A stretch of 64,000 bases of DNA from positions 1-64,000 of the forward strand of contig JAUIEJ010000005.1 in assembly GCA_030428885.1 (NCBI GenBank), in the 5' to 3' direction. The notes under the pieces were generated by a model. The model saw only the letters and a list, made by a program, of their open reading frames with translations, was not told the DNA's origin and ran no database searches. This stretch comes from Gemmatimonadota bacterium (GTDB taxonomy: Bacteria; Gemmatimonadota; Gemmatimonadetes; Longimicrobiales; Gaopeijiaceae). The number at the start of each line of letters is the position of its first letter. Position 1 is the first letter of the stretch. Made by a program: the position numbers and the translations under genes. Positions 46,046 through 55,370 of the stretch are shown one piece after another.

Positions 46046-48748
46046 TCACTCGGCCCGGAGCGCCTCCACCGGATCCACCCGGGACGCCCGGAGCGCCGGG
46101 AGCAGCGCCGCCGCCAGCGCAGCGAACAGGATCACCGCCATCGACACGGCGTAGGCCGCCCCGTCGGTGGGGGCCACGTCCACGAGCTGGGACTGAAGCG
46201 CCCGCGCTCCCGCCCACGCCCCGAGGGCCCCCACGGCCAGCCCCCCCACGGTCAGGGTCAGACTGCGCCGCACCACCTCGCCCACGATGGTGCCCCGGTC
46301 CGCCCCCAGGGCGGCCCGGATCCCGAACTCCCGGATCCGGGTGGACACCACGAACGACAGCAGGCCGTAGACGCCGATCCCGGCCAGGACCAGGGCGAGA
46401 CCGCCGAAGCCCGTGACCAGGATCGTCAGGAAGAGCCGCTCCGACACCCACCCCGCCACCCGGTCCTCCAGGGCCGACGTGGTCACCGGCAACGACGGAT
46501 CGACCCCTCGGAGGGCGCCCAGGAGGGCGGGTCGGACGGACCCGGGAACCTGGTCCCCCACGTCCACGGCCAACTGCATGGCCCCCATCCACGGGGGCAC
46601 CTGGGCGGCGAGCACGTACATCTGGGGGCGGACATCCAGGTCGTAGCCGCCCTCCCGCACGTCGTCCACCACCCCGATGACCGTGATCCAGGGCGCCTCG
46701 CCGCCGAACGCCTCCATGCTCCGGGCCCGGATCCGGCGCCCCACGGCCTCGGCGTCGGGCCAGTAGCGTTCGGCCATGGTGCGGTTGATCACGGCGACGC
46801 GATCGCTGGAGGGACCGTCCCGGGTGTCGAAGACCCGTCCGGCCTGGAGCGCGATCCCCAGCGTGCGGAAGTACTCGCCTCCCACCACCCGATACACGGC
46901 GCCCTGGTCGTCGTACTCCAGCCCCTCGATCTCCACGAAGCCCGTGCCGCCGTCGTAGGTCGGGAGGGCGTTGGCGTAGGCCACGGAGGTCACGCCGGGA
47001 AGGGCGGCGGCGGCGACGACCGCCTGCTCCCAGTAGGCGAGGCGGGCCGCGGCCCCGGCCTGGTTGTCCCCGCCCTGCCAGGCCATGGCGTAGGCCGGGC
47101 GGTCCAGGATCACCTCGGCCACGGCCACCCCCCGGGGGTCGAAGCCCGTGTCCCGGGCCGTGAGCTCCAGAAAGCTGCGGATCAGGAGCGTGCCCCCCAC
47201 AAGGAGGGCCAGGGCCGTGGCCACCTCGCCCACCACCATGGCGGCGCCGGTGCGCCCCAGGGCCGAGGCGCCGCCCCGGGCCCGGCCGGCGATCCCGTAG
47301 GGCCCCGCCCGGGCCGCTTTCCACGCCGGCACCAGCCCCGCCGCCGCCCCCGAGAGGACGGTGATGGCCCCCCACGCACCCAGGGTCCGGAGGTCCAGGA
47401 CCAACTCCCCGCCCCGGGGAAAGAGGTCGGCGGCGCGCAGTTGCAGCCGATCCAGGACCCACACGGTCACGAGGAGTCCCAGCCCTCCGCCGACCGCCGC
47501 CAACACCCCGTGCTCGGTGAGGCTCTCCCCCACGATGCGGCTCCGTCCTGCTCCCAGGGCCACCCGTACCGACGTTTCGGGCGCCCGGCGCAGCGTCCGG
47601 GCCGCCGAGAGCCCGGTGACGTTGAGGCAGACCACCACCAACACCAGGGCGACGGCCCCCAGGAGCAGGAGCAGGCGGTCCCGGGCCCCGTCCACCACGA
47701 AGCGATCGAAGGGCTCCACCCCCACGCCGAACGAATAGATGGCGCTGGGATCCACGTCCCGGATCCCGGCGGCCACGCCGTCGAGATCGGCCCGGGCCCG
47801 ATCCAGGGAGGCGTCGGGGCGCAGGCGGGCCACGGCATTCCAGTTGATGTTGGTGCGGGCCCCCACCCGGGCCGGATCGATGGCCTCGGGCAGCCAGAGT
47901 TCGGTGTCGGCGGGCCAGGCGGCGCCGGCCCGGACGACCCCCACCACCGGGACGCTCCGCTCGCCCACCCGCAGCTCCACGGGCAGGGGCGGCGCCCCGA
48001 GTTCCCGGCGCCAGAACGCCTCCGACACCAGGGCCGGGGCGGCCCCGCCCGTCACCTCGTCGGCGGCGACGGCCCGGCCCGCGGCGAGGGGCGGGCGCAG
48101 GACGTCGAAGAAGGCCGACGTGACCCGGGAGGCCCGCACCCGTCGTGCTTCGCCCGCCCCGTCCTCACCCGGCACCTCCACGATGGGGCGGGAGCCGGAC
48201 TGGTAGAGGGCGGTGGCCTCGAGGGTGCGGTTGGATTCGCGCCAGTCGAGCCAGTTGGCCGACGACACCCACGGAAACGGCTCGCCCTGTTCCGGCTGGG
48301 ACATGAGCGTCACCAGGCGATCGGTGTCGGGGAAGGGGAGGGGCCGGAGCAGCACCTGGTCGACGGCGGCGAACATGGCGGTGGTGAGGCCGATGCCCAG
48401 GGCCAGGGTGACGAGGGCCACTCCCGTGAAGCCCGGACTGCGCCGCAGGCGTCGAGCGGCCAGACGTCCGTCGGCGCGGAGGGTGTCCCAGACCGCGCCG
48501 ACCCTCAGGCGTCGGTCCCGAGCCCGGGACGAGCGCACCAACGACGCGCGGGCGTCGTCCAGCGGCCCGAACCGCCGCACAGCCTCGGCTTCGGCGTCCT
48601 CCCGGCTCCACCCCTCGGCCATGAGCGCTTCGATGCGCATCTCCAGGTGGGCCCGGATCTCGTCGTCGAGCTCCTCCAGCCGCCGCTCCGCCGGGCCCGC
48701 GCCGTCGCCCGATGCCGAGCCGATGCGGAACAGCCGCCGCCGGCTCAC
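46046..48748 (-). CDS. ADOP-type (FtsX/MacB-like) ABC transporter permease
   Basis: N-terminal LDDEIRAHLEMRIEALMAEGWSREDAEAEAVRRFG; LRRSPGFTGVALVTLALGIGLTTAMFAAVDQVLLRPLPFPDTDRLV; C-terminal LRASRVDPVEALRAE. Confidence 0.92.
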   Translation of the reverse strand: MSRRRLFRIGSASGDGAGPAERRLEELDDEIRAHLEMRIEALMAEGWSREDAEAEAVRRFGPLDDARASLVRSSRARDRRLRVGAVWDTLRADGRLAARRLRRSPGFTGVALVTLALGIGLTTAMFAAVDQVLLRPLPFPDTDRLVTLMSQPEQGEPFPWVSSANWLDWRESNRTLEATALYQSGSRPIVEVPGEDGAGEARRVRASRVTSAFFDVLRPPLAAGRAVAADEVTGGAAPALVSEAFWRRELGAPPLPVELRVGERSVPVVGVVRAGAAWPADTELWLPEAIDPARVGARTNINWNAVARLRPDASLDRARADLDGVAAGIRDVDPSAIYSFGVGVEPFDRFVVDGARDRLLLLLGAVALVLVVVCLNVTGLSAARTLRRAPETSVRVALGAGRSRIVGESLTEHGVLAAVGGGLGLLVTVWVLDRLQLRAADLFPRGGELVLDLRTLGAWGAITVLSGAAAGLVPAWKAARAGPYGIAGRARGGASALGRTGAAMVVGEVATALALLVGGTLLIRSFLELTARDTGFDPRGVAVAEVILDRPAYAMAWQGGDNQAGAAARLAYWEQAVVAAAALPGVTSVAYANALPTYDGGTGFVEIEGLEYDDQGAVYRVVGGEYFRTLGIALQAGRVFDTRDGPSSDRVAVINRTMAERYWPDAEAVGRRIRARSMEAFGGEAPWITVIGVVDDVREGGYDLDVRPQMYVLAAQVPPWMGAMQLAVDVGDQVPGSVRPALLGALRGVDPSLPVTTSALEDRVAGWVSERLFLTILVTGFGGLALVLAGIGVYGLLSFVVSTRIREFGIRAALGADRGTIVGEVVRRSLTLTVGGLAVGALGAWAGARALQSQLVDVAPTDGAAYAVSMAVILFAALAAALLPALRASRVDPVEALRAE

Positions 48749-49098
48749 CGCGACTCCCGAGCCAGGATCGTTCCCACCGAGGCCACGTACCGCTCCCAGG
48801 TGGCACTCTCGTCCCGGAGCGCGGCCCGACCCCGGGCCGTGAGGGTGTAGAACCGAGCCCGCCGGTTGTTGTCCGACACGCCCCACTCGGCCTCCACGAG
48901 GCGTCGCCCCTCGAGGCGGTGCAGCGCCTGGTAGAGGGCGCTGTCGTCCACGTCGATGGACCCCTCGGATCGGGCCTCGAGCCAGGTCACGATCCCGTAG
49001 CCGTGCTGGGGTCCGAAGCTCAGCGCCTTCAGCACCAGGAGGTCCAGGGTGCCCTTGAAGAGAGGCAGGCTGCCGTGAGATTCCGCCATGGGGTCCAC
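48745..49098 (-). CDS. PadR family transcriptional regulator
   Basis: LFKGTLDLLVLKALSFGPQHGYGIVTWLEARSEG...DDSALYQALHRLEGRRLVEAEWGVSDNNRRARFYTLTARGRAAL; overlaps permease gene. Confidence 0.93.
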   Translation of the reverse strand: MDPMAESHGSLPLFKGTLDLLVLKALSFGPQHGYGIVTWLEARSEGSIDVDDSALYQALHRLEGRRLVEAEWGVSDNNRRARFYTLTARGRAALRDESATWERYVASVGTILARESR

Positions 49099-49294
49099 TC
49101 CTCGTCCGTGTCGTCATCGCCGTGGGGAGCTCGGCCGGGAGTCCCCGTGCGTGCTACCCCGTGTGTTCTAAGGGAAGCTGACACCGCCGCGTCCCTTCGG
49201 CAAGGCGCGGGCCGGGGGCCTCCGTGCGGAAAGGTTGTCTTTTCGCTACGACCGTAGAAGATTCCGGCATCGGTTCCCCTGCAGGAGGTCCCGC

Positions 49295-49846
49295 ATGCGC
49301 ATGTCTCCGTGGTTCGGCGCCGCCGCCGTCGCCGCCCTGATGCTGATGCCGGCACCGACCTCGGCCCAGGCGGTCGAGATCGCGCCGACCTACCAGGCCA
49401 GCGTGGCCCGCATGTTCACCGAGCTGCCGTCGTCCCAGTTCCAGGCGTGGGGCGTCATGATGGGCCTCCAGCAGACCGGAGCCTGGTCCCCCCACGTGTG
49501 GGTCCAGCGGTACCGCCTCGATTCCGACTGTCAGGCCTATCTTCCGGCGCGGGACGACTGCCGCACGGAAGGCTGGACGGTCTCGGTCGGTCCGGCGCTG
49601 CGGTTTCTCGAGAGCGACCGCTTCACGGGGCAGTTGGTGACGCAGGTGGGACTCGATTCGCGGAGCTCCATCGACTTCACCGGAGGCGGGGGCGTGCACG
49701 TGGGGGTCAAGCTCGGGGCGTTCGAGCCCCATGCCTTCAGCCGGTTCGACGTGTTCCGGAGCGTGGGCTACACCACCGTGGGTGTGGGACTCCGGTTCCG
49801 CATCTCCAACGGGCCGACCTTCGGCGACCCCCAGTGGGGGGGCTGA
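49295..49846 (+). CDS. Secreted, probable outer-membrane beta-barrel protein
   Basis: Signal peptide MRMSPWFGAAAVAALMLMPAPTSAQA; beta-strand pattern ending HAFSRFDVFRSVGYTTVGVGLRFRISNGP; RBS GGAGG. Confidence 0.7.
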   Translation: MRMSPWFGAAAVAALMLMPAPTSAQAVEIAPTYQASVARMFTELPSSQFQAWGVMMGLQQTGAWSPHVWVQRYRLDSDCQAYLPARDDCRTEGWTVSVGPALRFLESDRFTGQLVTQVGLDSRSSIDFTGGGGVHVGVKLGAFEPHAFSRFDVFRSVGYTTVGVGLRFRISNGPTFGDPQWGG

Positions 49847-49863
49847 GCCGGACCGTCCTCGCC

Positions 49864-50310
49864 GTGGCCGTCCTCCTGGGAGCGACGGGGTGTGCGGTTC
49901 GGGAGGTGTCGGATCCGTTCGGGGTGACCCGGGCCGAGGGCGACGGCCCGAAGATGTCGGTGCATTTCGTGCGATTCGAGGCCCGATGCGACGGGTGCAC
50001 CCTCAACTGGAGGGTGCACGATCAACTGGGCGCCGACAGCGATTCGGGGATCTACTCCCACCGGGTGACCGTTCACCTGCGGCCCGGCGAGACGGCCCAT
50101 GCCCACCTCACGGCCACGCCCCGCACTCGCGACGGTGTCGTGCGGTACGTGCGCATCTTCGTCGATGGTGAATTGGCGGGCGAGAGCGAGCACGAGGGCA
50201 CCGACGAACAAGTGGTGATCGAGACGGTGCGCGGGCCCCTCTCCACCGCGGCCGTGGTGTCCGGGTCCAACCATCGCGTCGTCGGAACCACGGTGCCCTC
50301 CGAGAGGTGA
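49864..50310 (+). CDS. Small lipoprotein of unknown function
   Basis: VAVLLGATGCAVREV lipobox; start uncertain (GTG 49864 or a non-standard CTG overlapping the upstream stop). Confidence 0.55.
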   Translation: MAVLLGATGCAVREVSDPFGVTRAEGDGPKMSVHFVRFEARCDGCTLNWRVHDQLGADSDSGIYSHRVTVHLRPGETAHAHLTATPRTRDGVVRYVRIFVDGELAGESEHEGTDEQVVIETVRGPLSTAAVVSGSNHRVVGTTVPSER

Positions 50311-50789
50311 CCCTGCGCCTCGCGCCCATGATGCCCGAACACTGGCCCGGCGTGTGCCGGGTCTGGGCCGAGGGCATCGCCACGGGCCGGGCCACCTTCG
50401 AGACCGAGGTGCCGTCCTGGGAGGCCTTCGACCGTTCCCGCCGCCCCGACTGCCGGTGGGTGGCGCTGGACGACGGGGGCCGGGTCGTGGGCTGGGCCGC
50501 CCTCTCACCGGTGTCCTCGCGGGCGGCGTATGCAGGTGTGGCCGAAGTGAGCATCTACGTGGCCGAGGCCGCCCGTGGGGCCGGGGTGGGCACCCGCCTC
50601 ATGGCGGCCCTCATCGAGGCGTCGGAGCACGCCGGCGTATGGACCCTCCAGGCCACGGTCTTCCCCGACAACGCCGCCACCCTCCGTCTCCACGAGAAGT
50701 GCGGCTTCCGCGTGGTGGGCCGCCGGGAACGCATCGGCCGCCTCCACGGTCGCTGGCGGGACACGGTGCTACTGGAGCGGCGGAGCTAG
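50307..50789 (+). CDS. GNAT family N-acetyltransferase (phosphinothricin acetyltransferase-like)
   Basis: RLAPMMPEHWPGVCRVWAEGIATGRATFETEVPSWEAF; EVSIYVAEAARGAGVGTRLMAALIEASE; LHEKCGFRVVGRRERIGRLHGRWRDTVLLER. Confidence 0.93.
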   Translation: MTLRLAPMMPEHWPGVCRVWAEGIATGRATFETEVPSWEAFDRSRRPDCRWVALDDGGRVVGWAALSPVSSRAAYAGVAEVSIYVAEAARGAGVGTRLMAALIEASEHAGVWTLQATVFPDNAATLRLHEKCGFRVVGRRERIGRLHGRWRDTVLLERRS

Positions 50790-50822
50790 ATGGGACTGCC
50801 CGGCGCCCCGGCGGTCGTGCTC

Positions 50823-52046
50823 ATGAGACTCTGCACCCTCATTCTCCTGCCGCTCGCCGCCTGCGGCGTGGACAGGGAGAGCCCCACCTGGGAGGTCCGC
50901 GACAGCGCGGGGGTTCGGATCGTCGAAATCGACGGGCCCCTGCAGGATCTGCCGGAGTACGCCCGGGCCGGCGACCCGACGCTGACCCTCGGCGCGGCCG
51001 ACGGGCCGCCGGAGGTCGTCTTCGGGGATGTCGGAGACGTGCGCACCCTGCCGGGTGGTGGCGTGCTGGTGACCGACCGGCAGGATCAGACCCTCCGGTG
51101 GTACGACGAGGACGGGCGATTCCTGGCCTCGGCAGGAGGACGGGGAGATGGCCCCGGCGAGTTCCGCCTCCTGAGCGTGGCGGGGATCGAGGCCGACACC
51201 GTGTGGATGTGGGACCCGATCCATCAGCGGGTCACCGTGCTCTCCCTGGATCGGGGGTCCGGCCCCCTGATCACCTTCGATCAGCCGCCGGTGGGCCAGC
51301 CCTTCGAGGTGCGCCGACTCGCGGATGGCTCGTACCTCGCCCGGTCCCGGTTCCGGCAACTGGATCCCTTCGACCCGAAGTACGCCGGGTCGCGGGTGTG
51401 GACCGATTCGACGGTGCTGAGACACCTGGATCCGGCGGGGTTCGACCTGGATACCATCGCCATCAACTCGGCGGAAGAGGTGATTCGGGAGATCTGGCCT
51501 TCCGACGACGATCGGGGACGGCCGGTCGGGGCCCTTCGGCCCTTCGGCGGCGCGACCTTCTGGGCCACCGACTCGCGGGGTAACTCGGTGACTGCCCACG
51601 GTACGACGGGTGAGGTCGTGATGCGTGACGCCCGGGGCACGCGCACTGTCGAGGTCCGGTTCGTGGCGGCGCCGACCCCGCTGCCGGCCTCGGAAGTTCA
51701 GCGGCTCCGAAGGGCACGGCTGGAGGATGTCGAACGCTCTCCCGAATTCCGGCCGCTGGTCGAGCGCTCCTTCTCCGACGATGTCCTTCCAGAGTTCATG
51801 CCCCGGGTCTCGGCGGTCCGGATCGACGCCTCGGGCCACGTCTGGATCGCGGAGTTCGCCACCTTCCCCGAGGAGGTGTCGGCCTGGGGTGTGTTCTCGT
51901 CGGAGGGCGAACCGCTCGGGCACGTCTCCCTGCCGGAGGGATTCACGGCACACGAGTTCGGCCGGGACCGGGTCCTGGGGGTGGAGATGGACGAGTTCGG
52001 GGTGGAGCGGATCCGACGCTACCCGTTGGATCGCGTTGGGGGGTAG
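50823..52046 (+). CDS. 6-bladed beta-propeller lipoprotein
   Basis: MRLCTLILLPLAACGVDRE lipobox; VREVSDSAG-like N-terminus (WEVRDSAGVRIVEI); DQTLRWYDEDGRFLASAGGRGDGPGEF. Confidence 0.8.
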   Translation: MRLCTLILLPLAACGVDRESPTWEVRDSAGVRIVEIDGPLQDLPEYARAGDPTLTLGAADGPPEVVFGDVGDVRTLPGGGVLVTDRQDQTLRWYDEDGRFLASAGGRGDGPGEFRLLSVAGIEADTVWMWDPIHQRVTVLSLDRGSGPLITFDQPPVGQPFEVRRLADGSYLARSRFRQLDPFDPKYAGSRVWTDSTVLRHLDPAGFDLDTIAINSAEEVIREIWPSDDDRGRPVGALRPFGGATFWATDSRGNSVTAHGTTGEVVMRDARGTRTVEVRFVAAPTPLPASEVQRLRRARLEDVERSPEFRPLVERSFSDDVLPEFMPRVSAVRIDASGHVWIAEFATFPEEVSAWGVFSSEGEPLGHVSLPEGFTAHEFGRDRVLGVEMDEFGVERIRRYPLDRVGG

Positions 52047-52126
52047 AGCAAGACCCTGGTCGCTCCACCGGGCTACGTCGTATCGTCGAAGTAGGTAGGC
52101 GAACTCTCTGACGTGGGAGGCGACGA

Positions 52127-52627
52127 GTGGGCCAGGATCAATCCCCGCACCTGACGTGCCCCTGGGATCCCCCGGTGGACTGGGACGCTCTCGAGGTCTC
52201 GAGCGACGTGCCCGACGCGCCGGGGTTCTACGTGTTCACGAACCACGACGGCCCGCTCCAGGCTCCCGGGCAGGGGCGGGAAGTGCTCTACGTCGGCATC
52301 GCGACGACGAGCCTCCGGACCCGCATGCGGAAGTACAAGACGGGCGACGCCTCCGGGATCTCCAACATGCATCGCGGGGGCTTCATGATGTTCATGTCCC
52401 GGGCCGGGGCCGCCCACTTCGGCGGTGGGGGGCGCATGACCCACAGCGTTCAGCGGAAGCCCATCGACGTGCGGGTGCGCTCGGCCGCCGGAGCCGTCCA
52501 CCACAGCGTGCTCGAGCCGAACAAGATCTACCTGCGATGGGCGGTGGACCCCCGGGCGGCCATCGAAGCCCTGCTGATTCGCGATCTCCGACCCCGGTAC
52601 AACACCATGCACAACACCGGAGGGTGA
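52127..52627 (+). CDS. Standalone GIY-YIG-like nuclease family protein
   Basis: APGFYVFTNHD...VLYVGIATTSLRTRMRKY...AIEALLIRDLRPRYNTM: conserved Tyr, YVG, Arg, Glu and Asn positions; GTG start. Confidence 0.65.
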   Translation: MGQDQSPHLTCPWDPPVDWDALEVSSDVPDAPGFYVFTNHDGPLQAPGQGREVLYVGIATTSLRTRMRKYKTGDASGISNMHRGGFMMFMSRAGAAHFGGGGRMTHSVQRKPIDVRVRSAAGAVHHSVLEPNKIYLRWAVDPRAAIEALLIRDLRPRYNTMHNTGG

Positions 52628-52631
52628 GCCC

Positions 52632-53291
52632 TCATCCAATCCCCTCCATCCACTCCGCCAGATCGTTCATTTCCTGGGGCACGATCTGGTGTCCCATGGC
52701 GTAGTCCCGCGCCGTGAGCGCCACGCCCAGCCCCTCCAGCCGCGCTCGCCCCCGAACTCCAAGAACGTGGGGAATGGCCGGGTCGTGGAAGCCGTGCCCC
52801 CAGAAGACGGGGACGCCGTCCAGGGCGTCCCGCCGCACCGGCACCTCCTCGGGCGCATCGACCAGGAATCCCGAGAGCATGGCGACGCCCGCCACCGCTC
52901 CGGGTCGGGTGAGGGCGTAGGCCAGAGACGTGGTCCCGCCCTGGCTGAAGCCGCCCAGCACGACCCGACCCGGGTCGAATCCCACGATCCCGGGCAGGTC
53001 GGCCAGGAAGTCGTCCAGACGCTCCAGGGACCGGAGCAGGGTGGAGGCCACCACCCGGTCTTCCGCCACGTATCGGTACCACGCCCATCCGGGTCCGTAC
53101 GCCCAGGGACCGCCGGGATGGGGCGCTTCGGGGGTGACCAGCACCGTGCCCTGGGGCAGGAGGTCGCGGAGGCCCCGCAGGTCGTGGCGGTCCGCACCGC
53201 GGCCGTGGAGCAGAACGGCCACCGGGCTGCCGTCGTCGGCGCCCTCGGCGCCCTCCACCTCGTAGCGCAGGAGGTCGTGCTCGGAAGTCAT
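52632..53291 (-). CDS. Phospholipase/carboxylesterase-family alpha/beta hydrolase (MhqD-like)
   Basis: VAVLLHGRGADRHDLRGL; VVLGGFSQGGTTSLAYAL; VFWGHGFHDPAIP; adjacent to ring-cleaving dioxygenase gene. Confidence 0.82.
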   Translation of the reverse strand: MTSEHDLLRYEVEGAEGADDGSPVAVLLHGRGADRHDLRGLRDLLPQGTVLVTPEAPHPGGPWAYGPGWAWYRYVAEDRVVASTLLRSLERLDDFLADLPGIVGFDPGRVVLGGFSQGGTTSLAYALTRPGAVAGVAMLSGFLVDAPEEVPVRRDALDGVPVFWGHGFHDPAIPHVLGVRGRARLEGLGVALTARDYAMGHQIVPQEMNDLAEWMEGIG

Positions 53292-54412
53292 GGCGTCTCC
53301 AGGGGCGTCACGCCCGTGCGGGCGTGATAGCCGAGCGGCGCCTGGGGCAGGGGCTTGAGCCCGGCTTCGATGGCCGAGCGCCGGGGCTCCAGCCAGGCCG
53401 GCAACTGCAACGCCCGTCCCACGGCGTCGGCGTCCTCGTCCAGGGTGAACCCGGGGCCGTCGGTGGCGATCTCCACCAGCATGCCGTCGGGCGCTCGAAA
53501 GTAGATGCTCCGAAAGTACGTCCGATCCTGCACGGGGGTCACCTGGATGTCCAGGGAGCGCAGGTGGTCGAGCCAGGCCCGCTGCTCCTCGTCGTCCTTC
53601 GCCCGGAACGCCACGTGGTGGGTCTGTCCGGCCCCGGGGCGGGCCCGGTAATCGGAGTCGGGCCAGCCGAAGAGGGTCCACGACGACAGGGGCGCCACCT
53701 CCCGGCCGTCGTAGCGGGCCCAGAACCAGTGTTCGGTGGTGCCGTCGTCCTGGTTCAGGGTCCGCTTGACCAGGGGGAGTCCCAGCGTCTCGGCATAGAA
53801 GTCGTGGGCGCGCTGGAGGTCGTCGGTGATGCCCGTGATGTGGTGGATCCCGAAGAGGGCCATGTCGGCGGTCACGTGGGGCACCGGTTCGGGCCAGTTC
53901 CGGCCGGCGATGGCTTGCTCGTCCCGCCCCTCGGGAAGCCGATCGTCGGGGGGAAGCACCAGTCGCTGCCCCAGAGCGTCGGCGGGCTCGTCGATGGCGT
54001 AGCCCGGGCCCCGGGTTGCGATCTCCAGGATCTGACCGTCGGGATCGGAGAAGTAGATCGAGGTGAAGTACCCCCGATCCAGGGGGCCGGTGACGGGGAC
54101 TCCGGCGTCGACGAGTCGGCGCTTCCACTTGAGCTGGGCTTCGGGGGTCTCCACCCCCAGGGCCAGATGATGGACGCCGCCCACCCCCCACCGCCCTCGG
54201 GAGGCGTGAGACCACTCGAAGAAGGTCAGGAGCGTGCCGGGTTCGCCCGTGCCGCGCCCGAAGTAGAGATGGTAGGCTCCGGGATCGTCGAAGTTGACGG
54301 TCTGCTTCACCAGACCCAATCCCAGGAGGTCCCGGTAGAAGGCGAGGGTCCGCACGGCGTCGGTGGACACCATGGTGATGTGATGAAAGCCCTGAACGGC
54401 GAGCTGGCTCAT
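53288..54412 (-). CDS. Ring-cleaving (VOC/glyoxalase fold) dioxygenase, MhqO-like
   Basis: GFHHITMVSTDAVRTLAFYRDLLGLGLVKQTVNFDDPGAYHLYFGRGTGEPGTLLTFFEW; second VOC half GIHHITGITDDLQRAHDFYAETLGLPLVKRTLNQDD; ATGA overlap with hydrolase. Confidence 0.92.
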   Translation of the reverse strand: MSQLAVQGFHHITMVSTDAVRTLAFYRDLLGLGLVKQTVNFDDPGAYHLYFGRGTGEPGTLLTFFEWSHASRGRWGVGGVHHLALGVETPEAQLKWKRRLVDAGVPVTGPLDRGYFTSIYFSDPDGQILEIATRGPGYAIDEPADALGQRLVLPPDDRLPEGRDEQAIAGRNWPEPVPHVTADMALFGIHHITGITDDLQRAHDFYAETLGLPLVKRTLNQDDGTTEHWFWARYDGREVAPLSSWTLFGWPDSDYRARPGAGQTHHVAFRAKDDEEQRAWLDHLRSLDIQVTPVQDRTYFRSIYFRAPDGMLVEIATDGPGFTLDEDADAVGRALQLPAWLEPRRSAIEAGLKPLPQAPLGYHARTGVTPLETP

Positions 54413-54454
54413 GGGTCGGATACCGGAGTAGGGAAGAACGTCTTTCGGTCCAAT

Positions 54455-54482
54455 ATTTTAACCTTGAAATAAGTGAGGTCAA
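54455..54482 (-). promoter_or_regulatory. Candidate sigma70-type promoter for the 54412-52632 operon
   Basis: Minus strand: TTGACC (54482-54477), 16-bp spacer, TAAAAT (54460-54455); about 43 bp upstream of the ATG at 54412. Confidence 0.55.
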
Positions 54483-54484
54483 GG
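54462..54484. promoter_or_regulatory. Candidate operator: inverted repeat overlapping the promoter
   Basis: CCTTGA-N11-TCAAGG, perfect 6-bp arms, overlying the -35 and spacer. Confidence 0.4.
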
Positions 54485-54629
54485 GGGCCGCACCCCCCGG
54501 TGGGGGGCTGGGGGCAGTGGCATGATTGGTGCACATTGTAACGGCGCCTCCTGCCGCCCTCACCCCGCTCCCGGACCGGCCTTGATCCGACCCGCCGCCT
54601 CGCCCGCCCGCCGCACGGTGCGCCGATCC

Positions 54630-55346
54630 ATGGTGATGCTCCCCCGGGCCCTGACCGTGGTGGGCGTGGTGGTCGCGGGAGGGCTCGCGGCGGCCTGTTC
54701 CGACGACGGTGCGTCTCCCGATCGGGCGGCCTCGGTGGGGCTGTTCGTCACCACGGCTCCGGTCCAGGGCGCCGCCGGGGGTCTCCAGGTGGGCGACGGC
54801 GCCCATCAGCTCGTCTTCGACCGGATCACCCTCGTGGTGTCGGAGGTGGGACTCGCCGGGGGGCAGAGGAGCGTCGTCCTGGAAGAGCGTGTGTTCCTCC
54901 TGGAGGTGCCCGTCGGCGGGGGCGTGCGCCCCCTCATGGCGTCGGCCGTGGCCCCGGGCCGCTACGACGGTGTCCGGATCGGGCTGCACGCCCCCGACCC
55001 CGACGACCCCCTGGACCAGGCGCTCCTCGCCGCCCACCCCGAACTCCAGGGCGCCTCGGTGCGGGTCGAGGGCACCTGGGACGGCGAGCCCTTCACCTGG
55101 GTCCGGGCCATGGACGAGCTGCGCCTGGTCACCCTTTCGCCTGCCGTGGAGATCTGGGGGCGGACCGCCAACGTCATGCTCCGCCTCGACGTGGCGTCGT
55201 GGTTCCGGGACGAAGGAGGCGCCCTGGTCGACCCCGGCGAAGCGGTGGGCGACCATCCGTCGGCGGCCGCCGTGGTGTCCCGCATCCGGACCTCCTTCGC
55301 CGCATTCGAGGACCCCGACGCCGACGGGGCTACCAGCGACGACTGA
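54630..55346 (+). CDS. DUF4382-like lipoprotein
   Basis: Lipobox AAAC; VGLFVTTAPVQ...HQLVFDRITLVVSEVGL; LMASAVAPGRYDGVRIGL. Confidence 0.75.
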   Translation: MVMLPRALTVVGVVVAGGLAAACSDDGASPDRAASVGLFVTTAPVQGAAGGLQVGDGAHQLVFDRITLVVSEVGLAGGQRSVVLEERVFLLEVPVGGGVRPLMASAVAPGRYDGVRIGLHAPDPDDPLDQALLAAHPELQGASVRVEGTWDGEPFTWVRAMDELRLVTLSPAVEIWGRTANVMLRLDVASWFRDEGGALVDPGEAVGDHPSAAAVVSRIRTSFAAFEDPDADGATSDD

Positions 55347-55347
55347 T

Positions 55348-55370
55348 TCGATCCGCTCCGGCCGGATCGA
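55348..55370. terminator. Hairpin directly after DUF4382 gene
   Basis: TCGATCCG-ctccggc-CGGATCGA, perfect 8-bp stem, one nt after TGA; no T tract. Confidence 0.4.

Noticed and set aside
45500-48850. 1116-aa plus-strand ORF
   Set aside because: Antisense to the ADOP permease, no recognisable domains
49246-49257. CTACG-AC-CGTAG palindrome between the PadR gene and the divergent barrel gene as PadR operator
   Set aside because: Only 5-bp arms and no second copy found by eye; too weak to claim without a search
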